From the NCBI GenBank assembly GCA_951640195.1, contig OX621168.1, positions 2,108,001 to 2,172,000 of the forward strand: a DNA stretch of 64,000 nt. Reading direction: 5' to 3'. Below, piece by piece: positions 31,855-43,168 of the stretch. The position numbers and the translations under genes were made by a program. How positions within the stretch are numbered: position 1 is the stretch's first letter; every line of letters starts with the position of its first letter. This DNA comes from Porpolomopsis calyptriformis. Its lineage: Eukaryota; Basidiomycota; Agaricomycetes; Agaricales; Hygrophoraceae. The notes below the pieces were generated by a model. That model was not told the DNA's origin and ran no database searches. It worked only from the letters and a program-made list of their open reading frames with translations.

Positions 31855-32256
31855 GTTAGCAGATGTTGAGGGTAATGGAGCTGTTTGAGATGTTACAGAA
31901 GAAAGTTGGGAATAAAGGGAACCATATTGTCCTGGTGGAGTTGCAGCTTATTGATGAATTGGTCTTGTTGCTGAAGTCAAAGATGAAGAAAAGAGTCCTC
32001 TTGTTCTTGATCAAGTTTGTGGTCCTAGAGGAGTGGGAGGGGCAGCTGGTGTTTCTTCAAGATCAGAAGAAAAGGAAGGTTCTTGTTCTCTGATGGCAGC
32101 TGAAAAGGTCAATCTCGAAAAAGGGTCATTGTACTGTTCAACATCCAAGTTGTCTGTGGAAGCCAGGATGGGAATGGGTGAGAGAGAGAGGAGTGATGTC
32201 AATGATCACAGTAGTAAAGTGGGGTTTGGATAAGCAAGTGGGAGAGAACCAGAAGG

Positions 32257-32267
32257 AAGTCTGATTC
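32257..32267 (-). promoter_or_regulatory. Self-priming primer-binding site of element E
   Basis: GAATCAGACTT on the minus strand, one base inside the LTR, is an exact 11-nt complement of the minus-strand segment at plus 32367-32377, about 35 nt below the TATA (plus 32405-32412). Confidence 0.65.
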
Positions 32268-32268
32268 T

Positions 32269-32669
32269 TGTTATAAACTGGTTGTTCAGAACCCGTTTTG
32301 CTTCAGATGTTCTGTCCCAAGAGTTAAGGTATGGTTCCAAGTCCTTGTTATTAGGTAGCTAATAAGGAATCAGACTTAAGGTGTAATATGTACAAGAGGT
32401 CCCCTTTATATACTGACTACTTATTGGTGTGAGTTAGTGTGATATAACATGAGTCAGAGATAAGAATGGGTCATTGTGATCAATGATGAATCATAAGGAG
32501 GTGAAACATAGATGGAAATGAAGTGAGTCCATATATGGATAAAGTCTTGGGGTAAGGCAATGGGGAATCCCTGGGGAATCCTAAGGAAAGGTTATGGGGA
32601 ATCCCAAGATAAGATAAGGAATTACATGGAGATAAAGGAAGAGAAAGATGAAAAATTACAACCATGACA
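32269..32669 (-). repeat. Element E LTR (5' LTR in element orientation)
   Basis: 401 bp, TGTTATAAACTGG...ATGACA, related in layout and in parts of sequence to the LTR of element A (minus-strand TATA, the same RNA start sequence). A TGAGTCA motif is at 32450-32456. No partner LTR remains. Confidence 0.85.
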
Positions 32670-33441
32670 GTGGATTGCATGCAAAGTGTTATCTGCAATA
32701 CCACCAGCAGCTACCACAACCAAAATCCTCTCTATGTTGCAATGATCTTGGCCAGTACATTGCTTAAGTAATGAAATACCTTGGGGCTAATGTCACATAC
32801 CCACACAGGGTTGGAGGACTGAAGATGCAAGTCCAGCTCCACCCCCCCCATAATATTCACAACCCACTTGACAACATGATCAAAAAAATTGTGTAGACCA
32901 TGAAAAGCATTAGGGGTTAAGAAGATGGAAGGATCTGTATAGGGCCAATCTAGCCAAAAGGGCTTGTGTATGCTAGTGAGGCCAAGGGGTTGGCAGATCT
33001 TCAGAAATTGGATGATATCAGAAGGATCACCTTGTGAGCAGGCTTGCAGGATACATTTGTATGTGTACTCACAAGTTCTGTGGGGATATTCAACACTATT
33101 ACCAAACTGAGCAATGGATGCAGTGGATATAGGAGAATTATTTTGAGTAACACATGCAATCAGGTGTTGTTCTGGAAGATCGGCAATCCAAGATACCAAG
33201 GGCAAATGAGCTAGTCACTTGCAACCTCATGGATTGGTTATAGTGATGCCATTCTGTGTAGCTATCTTCAATGAACCCATAATGATGCTAATACATTCAT
33301 GAAAAGTTCACACACCCAAAACAGCCTGCACCTCATGTGAAACATTCTGAAATTTAGGGATAGGGAGGTATATGAGAAGTGCAAAAGTGTGTGATGTTGC
33401 CTTCATATGAACACCTGCTTTGATATTAGCTAGAGACAGGA
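32670..33441 (-). pseudogene. Plavaka-type (CACTA superfamily) transposase remnant, part 1
   Basis: The minus strand encodes LANIKAGVHMKATSHTFALL, PIPKFQNVSHEVQ, WIADLPEQHLIACVTQNNSP, HRTCEYTYKCILQACSQGDP, KPFWLDWPYTDPSIFLTPNAFHGLHNFFDHVVKWVVNIMG and related segments, typical of basidiomycete Plavaka transposases. Stops and frameshifts interrupt (for example near 33210). The 5' continuation lies at 35759 beyond solo LTR H, and the 3' continuation (VVVAAGG-type) is cut by element E at 32669. Confidence 0.7.
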
Positions 33442-33841
33442 TGTCAGGACCAAGGTTCCAAGGGGGTTCTCTGGGCCTAACACGACACAATCTAGGGTTG
33501 ACAAGTGTTCCAAAGAAGCTATTGGATTCGAGGTGGAACCACAGTATGTAGATGAGTAAGTCAAAACTAGAGTAGTCTACTATAAAATGCGTATGTTATA
33601 TATGCATAGCAAATAAAGGGATTTTATGAAGGACTAAGAGGAACGAACATCTAAGGGTCGTAAGGACCTTGTATGTAAGGGGAAGTCATCTACAATATAG
33701 CCTTCAAAGGGGACTCTAACAGAATGTATGGGATGAAAAGTAGAAAGGGAAGAAAGGGACCATTATGGATGGTCCGAATGGTGGAGTGGCTCAGAGTGTG
33801 CCGGACGAGTGCACTCGGATGGCGCACAGCTTTAGGGATTC

Positions 33842-35548
33842 TGTCACAACTGTAGTTGCAAGTCTTTTCATTAATCACAAGGCAGGCCTTGGAGCTCAAT
33901 AAGTCTAGTAGGATGTAGAAGAAGGTTCTGACAGGGACGTCTTTGTATAGAGTGATGATTCCTTCTGAATTAAGTTTTACTTCTACAAAGAAGTTGTTCT
34001 GCAGGTTGAATCCATTGCGTGCCTCTGCTGAGAGTTTAGGGAATATGGGCATGAACGGTTGGCTTAGTAGTTGTGTTTTGTGTTTCTCTTTTCTTGTTCT
34101 GATGGAAAAGAAGTCTGATGATTCTGATTGCATTCGTGCTACTACAAGTAATCTCACAGGAGGACGAAGTGATGATCCGCTTCGCCCTCAGGGTTTATAT
34201 AGTATTTCTAAAATAGGAGTCACTATGAGTCAGCTTCCGCAGTCACCCCATTTTCTATTGTTCACAGCCTCCGGTTTAAGGTTTGCCATTGTTCTTAGTC
34301 ATACTGTGGAAGGCTGTGTTGTTTTGATGACTCAACTCTATTGGGCATAGCCTTCCGCAGTATCAGGCTGTGCTGTCTCATGACTGGTTCCTATTGTTCT
34401 TCTAGTCATGAGATCGCTGCTGTTTCTATCTCTTGTCCGGTGTATCGGGTTTCTCTTCTTTGACTGAGGAACCTCCTTTTGGTCTTCCCTTTGTGTCTGA
34501 GCATATAAAAGGTGTGGGGTTGTATCCCTACGCTTCAGTTCAATCCTTGTCAATTCATCATGACTCCCTCCCACCAAGGCCACTACGTCCGATTCTTCAA
34601 GCAGTCTGGAGTGGTGCACCACACTGCTCCTGTCTTCCTCGATTGCAATTCGTTTCACCACTACCTCCAGCGCATCCCCTCCGACGCTGACCTCTGTTGG
34701 TCTTCTTTCTCCTGCTTTGCTTGCGGTGGCAAGCACAAAGTCAAGAAGTGTCCGTTCGTTCGCTGGCCAATCCAGCATGCTTGCGGTTTGATGGAGGATC
34801 CGCTTGGTGAGTATTTTGTTTTGTCTTTATTAGTCTGTGTTTGTTGATAATAGGCTTTCCCTTCTTTAGCTTGGGATAATGACGCCCCTCCCCCTACTTC
34901 CCAGCTCCCTTTGGAGGAGCAGGTTAATTGGGGGTCTGACAAGTGGGCTGATTCCCTCCCTTCTGTCAAGATAGAGGCAGTTGACTGGGCTGCCAGTCCC
35001 CCCTTCCGTCCTTGGACCCCTGGTCCATTGAGTTCTTTATCTAGTGGTAAGCTTCTCAATTCCCTCCCTTTCTTCATGATTATTAACTCTTTATTCTTAG
35101 TGGAAGATTTGTCGTCATCGTTGACTAATGTCAATGTCAAGATTGAGGAGGAAGAAATTCCTCCCAGTTTGTTGTGGAGTCCCACCAACGATTGGTTGGG
35201 TGAGGAAGCGAGAAAGATAGCGATGAGTTTCGTTGAAGGGAAGGCTGCCGAGTTGCAGGCCTCCGGTGGTGACACCAATGGGGCAATCTACTGGGGTAAT
35301 AAGTTGGCCACAATAGATGGTCAAGTAGTGTCGAGTTTTGTAGAGTTCTTGAGGGACAGTATGGTGCAGGAGATTGCCAAGACGGACTAGTATAATTAGC
35401 TAGTCGGACATGGACTCCTCCCTTTGTACAAGTAATTTCTACTACCAATAAAGACAGCCCTCCTCCCAAAAGAACTGTCATAAGAAAGAAAAGAAAAGAA
35501 CGAAGAAAAGAGAGAAATTTTAAGAGAGTGAATGCCAATTTCATGACA
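33842..35548 (-). repeat. Solo LTR of the element B family
   Basis: 1707 bp, reverse orientation to element B, TG...CA, with GATTC duplications at 33837-33841 and 35549-35553. It is clearly more diverged from the two LTRs of element B than those are from each other, so it came from another insertion. It carries an intact copy of the LTR-embedded gene on the plus strand. Confidence 0.95.
34560..35390 (+). CDS. LTR-embedded spliced gene, zinc-knuckle-like protein (solo LTR copy, intact)
   Basis: Exons 34560-34806, 34870-35046 and 35101-35390 (247, 177 and 290 nt, the same lengths as the copy at 2745-3577) with 63- and 54-bp GT-AG introns in phase 1. TATAAAA at 34504-34510. It encodes 237 residues with CFACGGKHKVKKC, the WLGEEARKIAM segment and the ending MVQEIAKTD. 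Relative to the 5' LTR copy of element B, exon 3 differs at roughly 28 codons, about two-thirds of them silent, while intron 2 is barely alignable. All splice sites and the stop are kept. Nothing else of the retrotransposon remains here, so this copy behaves as a free-standing gene. Family unknown. Confidence 0.8.
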
Positions 35549-35758
35549 GATTCCAACGAACCAATTTCGGAATGAATCCGATCAGTAGATCTTGAGTTAT
35601 CTTTGAGTATGCTCGGATCGCGCAAGATAATATGACATCATCCAAAGGTGCGCAGGACAAGTATACTTGGATCGCGCAAGATGATATGACATTATCCAAA
35701 GGTGTGCGAAACAAGTGTGTTCAGATGGCGCAAGGTATCAGGTTTGAGATTTCTGACA

Positions 35759-35900
35759 CAGGAGTACCAGATGCATTTCTTTGTTTCCAGTGCCAACAGT
35801 CAGTGGGGTCTTGTCGGATGCAGCAATAACCCCTACTAATGATTCTCCATTATTCAATTTTGACTATATCATTATTGGCATGGATATCTGTAACAGATAT
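35759..35900 (-). pseudogene. Plavaka-type transposase remnant, part 2
   Basis: Minus-strand ESLVGVIAASDKTPLTVGTGNKEMHLVLL, which runs directly into LANIKAGV at 33440 once solo LTR H is removed. SDKT followed by a short variable stretch and SLANI is the usual order in Plavaka proteins. Upstream (beyond about 35900) similarity is lost. Confidence 0.65.
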
Positions 35901-38900
35901 GGCTGTTACAGAGCCTACAGAGGCCAGTGATCAGTGTTGATAGGTGTTTGGCACCTCAGAGCAGGCTGTATTTACCACTATTTACAGTATGTTTTAACCC
36001 TTTGCCACCGCTTGTACCAGAGATACTGCACCCAATAGATATTGGTTGTATTCAGTCTGGTCTTGAGCAAGGCAAGAACCAAAACCCTTACACAAAGGCA
36101 AAATCAAAACTCAAGACCAGTAAGTGTATTGACATTTCCACAATTTCTTTGATATCCAACAGATATTATAATCCAGGGAAGTAACATCACTATCAAAGAA
36201 TGATTGGTACTATCTTCAATATGCCCCCTGCCCCTCACATCCACATTATATCCACACCCTTGTTATAGAGGTCTACATATCCCAGTACTAGGCTAGGTAG
36301 AGAGGGGAGTAGCTTCTTGCTACTCTCTTAATAATAGCCTCTCCCCCTACTAGGGCTGCATCCCTTTGTAGCAGGACTCCTAAGCTAAGCCCCTATTACC
36401 CATTCTACCCTCCTCTCCCTTCCCTCCTCTACCTCTGCCCCTATCCCTGCCCCCTTCCCCTCACTCTACTACTACTATCACCTCCTTCTCTATTGCCCCC
36501 TCTCCCCCTTTTAACCCCTCCCTTGTATTCTTCCTACTCCTTCAACACTGAAAACTCCACTCTCCTTTCTGAGGATACTCAGTCTGCTGAGGATCAGCCT
36601 AAGAAAGATGCTGAAAGGGTATAATTTTACTTTTATCTTAGTTTCTTTTTTAATTCATGTCTATCTTATATATGCTTTTTATATACTCAGTTTCTTTTTG
36701 AATTTATACCTATCTTTCATTATCTGATTTTATAATTCCTAAACAACAATATTCATTAAGTCAATTTAAGTAACTAGTTTAATACTTCTAAGATTAATCA
36801 GCCTAATACAACTAAGAAAGTACTTATACTGCTACCTATATTATATATCTGAACTAAACATGATTGCAATATATCTAACTGAGAATTGTAGTATATATTA
36901 GACATGTCTGGTGTGTGCTACACTTCTCAGTTTTCTCCTAGTTTTGCCTTTTTTTCTTGTATTCTTTTACTCTTAATAGCTTCTTTTTGACTTCTAAGTT
37001 CTAGATACTTTTATTGCTTTAAAAAGGGTAGTAAAACCCTAGGCTCACCTCAACCTTGGGGGGAAATCACCTATAATACTAGTGAAGGAAATGAGAGCAA
37101 CTTGTACATATTTATAACCTTCAAGTCAAACACAAATCTAAACACTTTGCATATTCTTTGGGTATAAAATATAACTATAAATGCAACTATTAGGGTCATC
37201 ATATAGGATCTATTGCAACAGATGGCTATAGGATAATGTTACCATATTCCTATCCAACCCATATCCTACCCCTTCCACTACCCTTCCTTCTTCAAAACTT
37301 CTTCCTGCCTTGCTTATATATCTACCCACAATAGGGATAGCTATAGTACCAATGGTTCTGGCAGGGTTAGCATGAATGTCGCCCTAAGGATGCCCTTGGT
37401 GGCAATCAGTGGCATGATATTATTAACCTCTATCACAAACAGAGGGCTTAAAATGTGCACAGATTGAAGGGAAGGCCTTGAGGAAAGATATGCATGAAGG
37501 AGGGCCCAATTGATGTTGAAGCAGTTACCCCAATTGGCCTGTGTAAGACCCAGAGTGAACTTGGTCAAAGCACTCATAGGACACCTAGCAAATATCCTTG
37601 AGATATTGATTGTGTTGTAGTGACCTGGCATTTCTAGTGGTAATCCAGAGAGGCTATTAACTATGAATCATAGTATAGCAGTAATCTTAATAATGAGTTT
37701 TCTAGAAACATGAGTTTTTAGCTGAGGTTGTTTAGAGTAGCACACCTTCTAATAGTTGTAAAACAGTCAACTCCAATGTTATATTCCAATATCATATTTG
37801 AGACTGCAAGTGTATTAGGGTAGCATAGCAGCATAGCATGTGCTACATATGTTGGGTGATGCTTTATAACATTATTATACTACTTAGTAGAACAAACTTA
37901 GCTAAGAACTTATACTTCCAACCTGAATATAAACTCATTAACTATTATATTATATTCCAGTGTGTTTTTTTCTTTTTATACTGTACTATGCTGTACTGAA
38001 ATAGCAAGTTTCTAATTAGGTTAGAAGCCTAAGCTTCTAGCTAAGTATCTTTCTCAAACCTCACCTTGATAGGTAATAGAATCAACTTAGTAAAGATAGT
38101 GATACATCAATAATAAATAATGAGAGTGGGATTGTTTATCATAGTAAGGTCAAGTTCATCAAGACTGGGGCTTTATATACTAGTAGAGAAAACAAAATCC
38201 ACTGGTATATATTTATAACCTTTGAATTCAGGGGGTGACCACTATTAGAGTTCAGTTTAACTAAAGTCAAATACAAATCCTCAAACTTTATGTGTTCTTT
38301 AAGTATAAAATAGTTTACTTACTTACTTCACTCCCTTTATTTACTTGCTAACTAACTTAGTAGGTTGATTACTTACTTACTTCCTTACTTTACTTTCTTA
38401 CTTTTTCTTTCTTTTCTTTTCCCTTCACCCTCCCCTCACCTACTACCCTAAACCTCACTTTACTTCTACTTCTTCATACTCCTCTCTCTTCCTTTGCTCC
38501 CCTCCCTTCCTTCACTTACTTTCTTCTTCTTCTTTCCCACCTACTTACTTACTCCATTTAGTTAGTTACTTTCTTATTCACCTAGTTACTTCACTCACTT
38601 CTTTACTCACTTCCTTAGTTTCTTATTGTTAGTTACTCCCTTACTTACTAGCTTCACTTACTTGCTTCTTCACCTAGTTACTTCCTATTTACTTCTTTAC
38701 TAACTTACTAACTAACTAACTGATGGTGCTATAGGTTTTACATGTCAAGCTGCATTATAGATGCACTACCAGGAAACCCTGGCAAAGACTTTCTCCATTC
38801 ATTGGAGAACATGGATAAACTGATGTCAGAAATGGAATCATCATCTCAAGATGATGATGAAGCACAAGGCAAGGGGTTGTCAAAGATGGTAAGAAGAGGA

Positions 38901-39450
38901 GAGAAAAAATAATTTATTATAAGTCCCACTAATATGCTGCATGTTTTAGATGGTTTTGCCAATATTGTAGTGATGGTGGGTTATTTGTGGTATGCAGTGA
39001 ACCAGGGTGTGGTATCATACTGTATGTTTCCTCAGACTCAACTGCGTGTATCTAGTGGGATGTTTCTGAGGGAACTCCATAGTACTGCCTGAGGTATTGT
39101 TACCTCAAAAAATACTTCCCAAGGTTTGGATCTACTTTATACAAGACAATGCCACTGATTTTCCTTCTTCAGTATACAATCAACTTACAAATAAAATCAT
39201 TCTTCCATGGGGGGAGGGTTATAACCCCCCTCCTCTACATCCACATATACACATGTGAGACAAGAATGGTTAAAGAGATACTAACTGCCATAAATATTGC
39301 AGGGTGATTGTAAGACTGTTACAAGCACCAGCAGGATGACCAGGTGAGGGACATTTCATCAAATGACTGAGTGATTTAGGCTTATAGTATTCTATAAACA
39401 GCTCCAGACTATATATGTTTACTTGAATAATAGACACACTCTCAAAACAT
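35901..39450. other. AT-rich intergenic region with dispersed repeats, no supported gene
   Basis: Only short frames. 36760-37090 is similar to 58575-58925, and 38310-38720 is a TTAC-rich segment repeated at 57088-57512. A 96-codon minus frame (37341-37631, GLTQANWGNCFNINWALLHAYL) is coherent but too short and unplaced to call. Confidence 0.5.
38310..38720 (+). repeat. TTAC-rich dispersed repeat, copy 1
   Basis: About 410 bp, strongly pyrimidine-rich on the plus strand, built on TTAC/TTACTTCC motifs and collinear with 57088-57512, including non-repetitive landmarks such as CCTAAACCTCACTTTACTTC. Confidence 0.75.
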
Positions 39451-39452
39451 TG

Positions 39453-39575
39453 TGCTCACAAGCGGCAGAGTGGATAAGGCAATTCCAAACTTAGTAGTCC
39501 TTGTCATCCTTAAAGGCCATACTGCAGTTCAAATGGGGAAGTTAGTCTACACATTCCCAGGGGTTAAAGCCAACT
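39453..39575 (+). repeat. Possible tRNA-derived SINE, copy 1
   Basis: A tRNA-like head with an A-box-like GGCAGAGTGGATAAGG (39464-39479) and a B-box-like AGTTCAAATGG about 50 bp later, followed by ATTCCCAGGGGTTAAAGCC. The minus-strand copy near 56369 has a similar head and GTTCCCATGGGATTTAAGCC. Not a functional tRNA: no cloverleaf closes by eye. Confidence 0.4.
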
Positions 39576-39879
39576 GCCACACCTACATCACTGAAGTAAG
39601 TAGTTATTGGGGAACTTTATATGAAGATGCTATCATTGAACTGGAACTGAACTGGAACTGGTTTCCCCAGATTCTATGCACTACTATGCAGGATGCATAT
39701 AATCCCATATTTATGCAGAACCTATCAATTAAGGGCCTGATTGCCCTGTGCTGTGGGCACACATTTCACCATGAGGGAAGTCTACAGTTGTAGAAGTCCC
39801 TGGTTGAAAGGTATGTAGGATTGCCCTCTTCCCCTTCCCCTTTGCGACTTCTGCCCAACAATCAATGAATGGTTTTATC

Positions 39880-40383
39880 CTTCCTTCTAGTAATATCTTC
39901 ACTTGGGTCATTGGATTCTCCACAAAGATGTTATCACCTATCAAAGTTACATCTGCATTGCCATTATTCATTAAGCTAGCATTCCTTCAGCAAGAGAAGA
40001 ACATGCAGGATGTGGAGGAAGTACTGCATTAGTCATTTGACTGAGTAGACATCCTCTTACACACACCTGTCCTACTCATTCATGCATGGAAAGGATTGGA
40101 ATCAGAATTAGGAGGTGACATTTCTGTTACGCAATTCATGCTCTCCAATAAGGACTGCCCATGGGGAGTGGATCCTCTGGCATGTCTGACATGTGGTGTG
40201 GGCTGTTTTGTAATGTCAAGCATGCTTAATAAGAAGGGTAATTGGTGCCACCTTTCATGTGGATTCTGCAAGTTGCATGTGCAGAAGGTTTATCAACTTA
40301 ACTTTGTACAGGACTGTAACAAAAAGCACTTGCAGCTATACAAGTACTGTATTTTGCTATTACCTGTGCTGCCTGGTGCCTAG
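39880..40383 (+). pseudogene. Cys-rich hypothetical protein, decayed
   Basis: One plus-strand frame is coherent over about 165 codons with two stops (TAG and TGA near 40030-40045). It includes LFIKLAFLQQEKNMQDVEEVL, LLIHAWKGLESELGG, then a Cys-rich part: LACLTCGVGCFVMSSML, WCHLSCGFCKLHVQKVYQL. The CxxC pairs suggest a zinc-binding module. I do not recognise the family; probably a pseudogene. Confidence 0.35.
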
Positions 40384-40799
40384 GCACATGCTAAGTGGAA
40401 GGAAGGTGGAAGGAAGAAGGTGGGCAAAACCCAGTCAACATGAGTGGTGTGCATATATATGACTATATTGTACCACATCTTCCTTTGATAAAAGTTGCCT
40501 CCTGAGCATGGGGCATTGTTTGATAGTATCCTCTGTGTGATCAACAGATAAGTCCTTCATTGCAAGTCTGAGCATCTTTTACAAGCTTCTTCCAAGTTCA
40601 GTGTGACAGAGGCTAGCATTTATTAGTCAAAATCTGGTATTTATATATCAGTGGTATATTGTTCACAATACAGTATTAGGCCCTGCCTATTCCCCCACAC
40701 CTATCCTCATTCCCACCATTGACTCTGATCCCCACCTTACCTGTTCCTTCTCATTCAGACCTTACCTATAAAGGCTTCCTAGGCTAGCTAGGCTACTCC

Positions 40800-41791
40800 T
40801 GCCACTGCTCCTACTCCTGCTCCTGCTGCCACTGCTGCTGCTGATGCTAAGCTCAATCCAAACCCTCTTGGCCAAAGGTTTAGGGTGGTAAGTACTCCTC
40901 CCCCTTCCCCTGTTCATAGCTGATTAGTCTGCTGTCAGAGCATGGAGGCTAGAAGAAAGGCTCATAAGCATAAGCTGGCTTACAAAATGGTTATCCACAC
41001 TAAGAAGGAGACTGCCAGGCAGAAGGGCTTGGCTAAGCAGCAAAAAAATGCTAAATAGGCAGAGGCTGGCAATCAGGTTTTTGAATGGCCTGATAAAACT
41101 GGTGATGAACCTATCTGTTCTGCAGTCAAGGAGTTGCTTGGTGAGTACTTTGCTCTCTCTTTACACTCTTTTATTGATATCATAATCCATTCTAGCCAGT
41201 AGTGTTATCAAGCCAGGTTACCTCACTATGAGGAGACATGAGGCTAGGACAGTTATCTATGTAAGTTATTATTCTACTTCCACACTTGTTCATCTTCTAA
41301 TCTATTAACTAGGGGATATATTCATATAGGAAACTCTTTTACTACTGGAGTTGTATGACCCCCCCCAACTTGCTAGGTTTGAAGAGATCCCCAGGGTGGA
41401 TGGAGTTGATACAGTCAAAGTGGTGAACCTTGGCCACTCTGATAACCTTCCTCCTGATATCTAGCAAAGAGTCATTAATTCCATCACCTCTGCTACCATC
41501 AACCTTCAAAACAACCCCTCCAATCCCACTACCACCACCAGGGTTGAAAGGAGTCCAACTAAATGATGCTGTCAACTGAAGGCAAGCAAGGATGTCAAAC
41601 AGGACATTAAAATGGAGGCCAAGAAGAAAGCCAAGAAGTAGGCCCTTATTGAAAGCTTGAAGGGGAAGGAGAAAGGGAAGGGACAAGCAGAAGAGGAAGA
41701 GGAAGAGGAAGAGGAAAGGGAAGAGGAGGATGATAAGCTGATGGAGGAGGAAATGGATGTGGATAGTAATAACAGTAACTATAAGGAGTAG
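40800..41791 (+). pseudogene. Decayed Lys/Glu-rich gene, plus strand
   Basis: Exon-like blocks with splice signals: an Ala/Thr-rich block ending at GTAAGT (about 40889), then MEARRKAHKHKLAYKMVIHTKKE from about 40943 to a GTGAGT donor near 41138, and a last block from about 41340 (LLELYDPPQLARFEEIP) to TAG at 41789-41791 with a very acidic end (EEEEEEEEEREEEDD, MDVDSNNSNYKE). Three in-frame stops lie in the last block. Possibly a nuclear protein remnant; it converges with the RecQ-like pseudogene. Confidence 0.45.
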
Positions 41792-41924
41792 TTAGCTCTT
41801 ATTTTAATTTTTAGTATATATTCTATGTATCTGTTAGCTACTTTGCTTGTATCATATACACTCTTATTTTATTTGGATTACTTGGATTGATTGATATAAA
41901 AAATAAAACAAATGCAAAGTGCTT

Positions 41925-42719
41925 ATTGTCTTTGTAGCTATAGCCAAAGTACTAGCTCCAAGCCTCTGTTAAAGCAGTTAGCCTCATCCTCTTTAGCAGC
42001 TTATATAGCGAAATCCTGCAAAGTTGTAAAAGGTGAAAGCCCTCTCCAAATACTACATACTGAATTCCAAGTTAGTTTATCATGTCTAATATACTATAAA
42101 ATCCCTACCACAAAGTCCTCCATTAGGCATTGCATCCTTTCTCCAACCTTGAAAATAGGGTGACAGGTAGGTTGGTATTCTCCTTGTGGAAGACTGCATC
42201 TGTAGCAATATTGGAATGCTCATAACTTGATAAGCTTCTTGGAATTGATCCAGCCAATACTGTAGTATGGGGAACAGATTCACCCTCTGGGTCTTTGCAG
42301 GAGACAAAAAACTTGTGATCTGGAGTTTTTGAGGTGAAGCATCATTTCCAAGCCCAACAAACAACACATTTCCCAAAGAGCTGATGAGCCATTTGATTAA
42401 TATCTGCTAATTTAGTTGCCTTGGTAGCTTTTTTCCTCATATAAATAGCTTGGTTAAGCAGAATAGGTATAGAAGGTTTGGCAGATAGAGGAGGCTGATG
42501 AGGTTGTTGTAGAATGTGATACTGAGTATGTGTGGGGAGAGAACTTGTAGAATTTGCTGGAGGAATAATAGATGAAGTAGAGTGGTTTGAAAATTGAGAT
42601 ATATCAACCTGTAAAAAAAGGTTGTCATCTAAGTTACCCATATCAAAGTCTTCATCCTGGATAACTATAGGTGGAAGTGCTGGAGTACTAGAAGTGATAG
42701 GAGGTAGAAGAGTAGTGAG
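41925..42719 (-). pseudogene. RecQ-like helicase pseudogene, C-terminal part
   Basis: The minus strand, in shifting frames, gives LPPIVIQDEDFDMGN, ATKLADINQMAHQLFGKCVVCWAW, NDASPQKLQITSF, LFPILQYWLDQFQEAYQ and later short matches, resembling the Cys-containing C-terminal region of basidiomycete telomere-linked RecQ-type helicases. It is separated from the rest of the gene (49762 upward) only by element C, whose GTGAG duplication marks the junction. Multiple stops; the 3' limit is uncertain. Confidence 0.55.
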
Positions 42720-43088
42720 TGTTATGATTCGGTAGTCGAAGTTTTACTTCTCGCATTGGAGGGGCTGATAAGGAATATGAATTCGACTAAAGAGTGGGGG
42801 AGCTAACTAGGAATCGAACTTAACCTACTGACTAAAGGTCAGGCTTTATATACTAACTACCTGAGTCGCCATGAGTTAGTCGTATGTACGATTACAAAGC
42901 GGAATCCGGAATGTGACTAGTGAAGAGTCACAAAAGGAATAACGGAAATGGAATGTGACTCATGAAGAGTCGGAAGGAAGGTACATGTGATCAGTCTCTA
43001 TATATATAAAGCGGTAAAGCGGGAGGATAAACGGAATGGAGACTAATCAAGTATGACTAAAAAGAAAAAGAAAAAAGTGTCCGTGACA
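42720..43088 (-). repeat. Element C LTR (3' LTR in element orientation)
   Basis: 369 bp, TG...CA, with the GTGAG duplication on its left side (42715-42719) and a TGACTCA motif at 42956-42962. Confidence 0.95.
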
Positions 43089-43168
43089 TACACCCACACT
43101 AAAAGGAATTTCGTCCCAAAATTTGAGGCGGCTTCGAGAGTGTTGACGGGTGCGGAGGAGGGGAAGGA

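Larger units (their letters stand above)
19886..32669 (-). mobile_element. Ty3/gypsy retrotransposon E, old, truncated, split by element D
   Basis: The right LTR is 32269-32669 (401 bp, TG...CA). The left LTR is missing. The gene order on the minus strand is gag, pol, ORF3, as in element A, and many peptide segments are shared with A (for example IVKTYKDSIQ at the pol end). Stops are far more numerous than in A-D, and CpG is visibly scarce, so this is the oldest of the five. It lies within a Plavaka transposase remnant (32670 on) and is itself split by element D. Confidence 0.85.
33442..35758. repeat. Solo LTR H, split by a B-family solo LTR
   Basis: TGTCAGGACC...TTTCTGACA with CAGGA duplications at 33437-33441 and 35759-35763. 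The LTR itself is 33442-33841 plus 35554-35758, about 605 bp. The family is not otherwise present in the window, so orientation is undetermined. Its removal restores the Plavaka reading frame, which confirms the ends. Confidence 0.85.
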
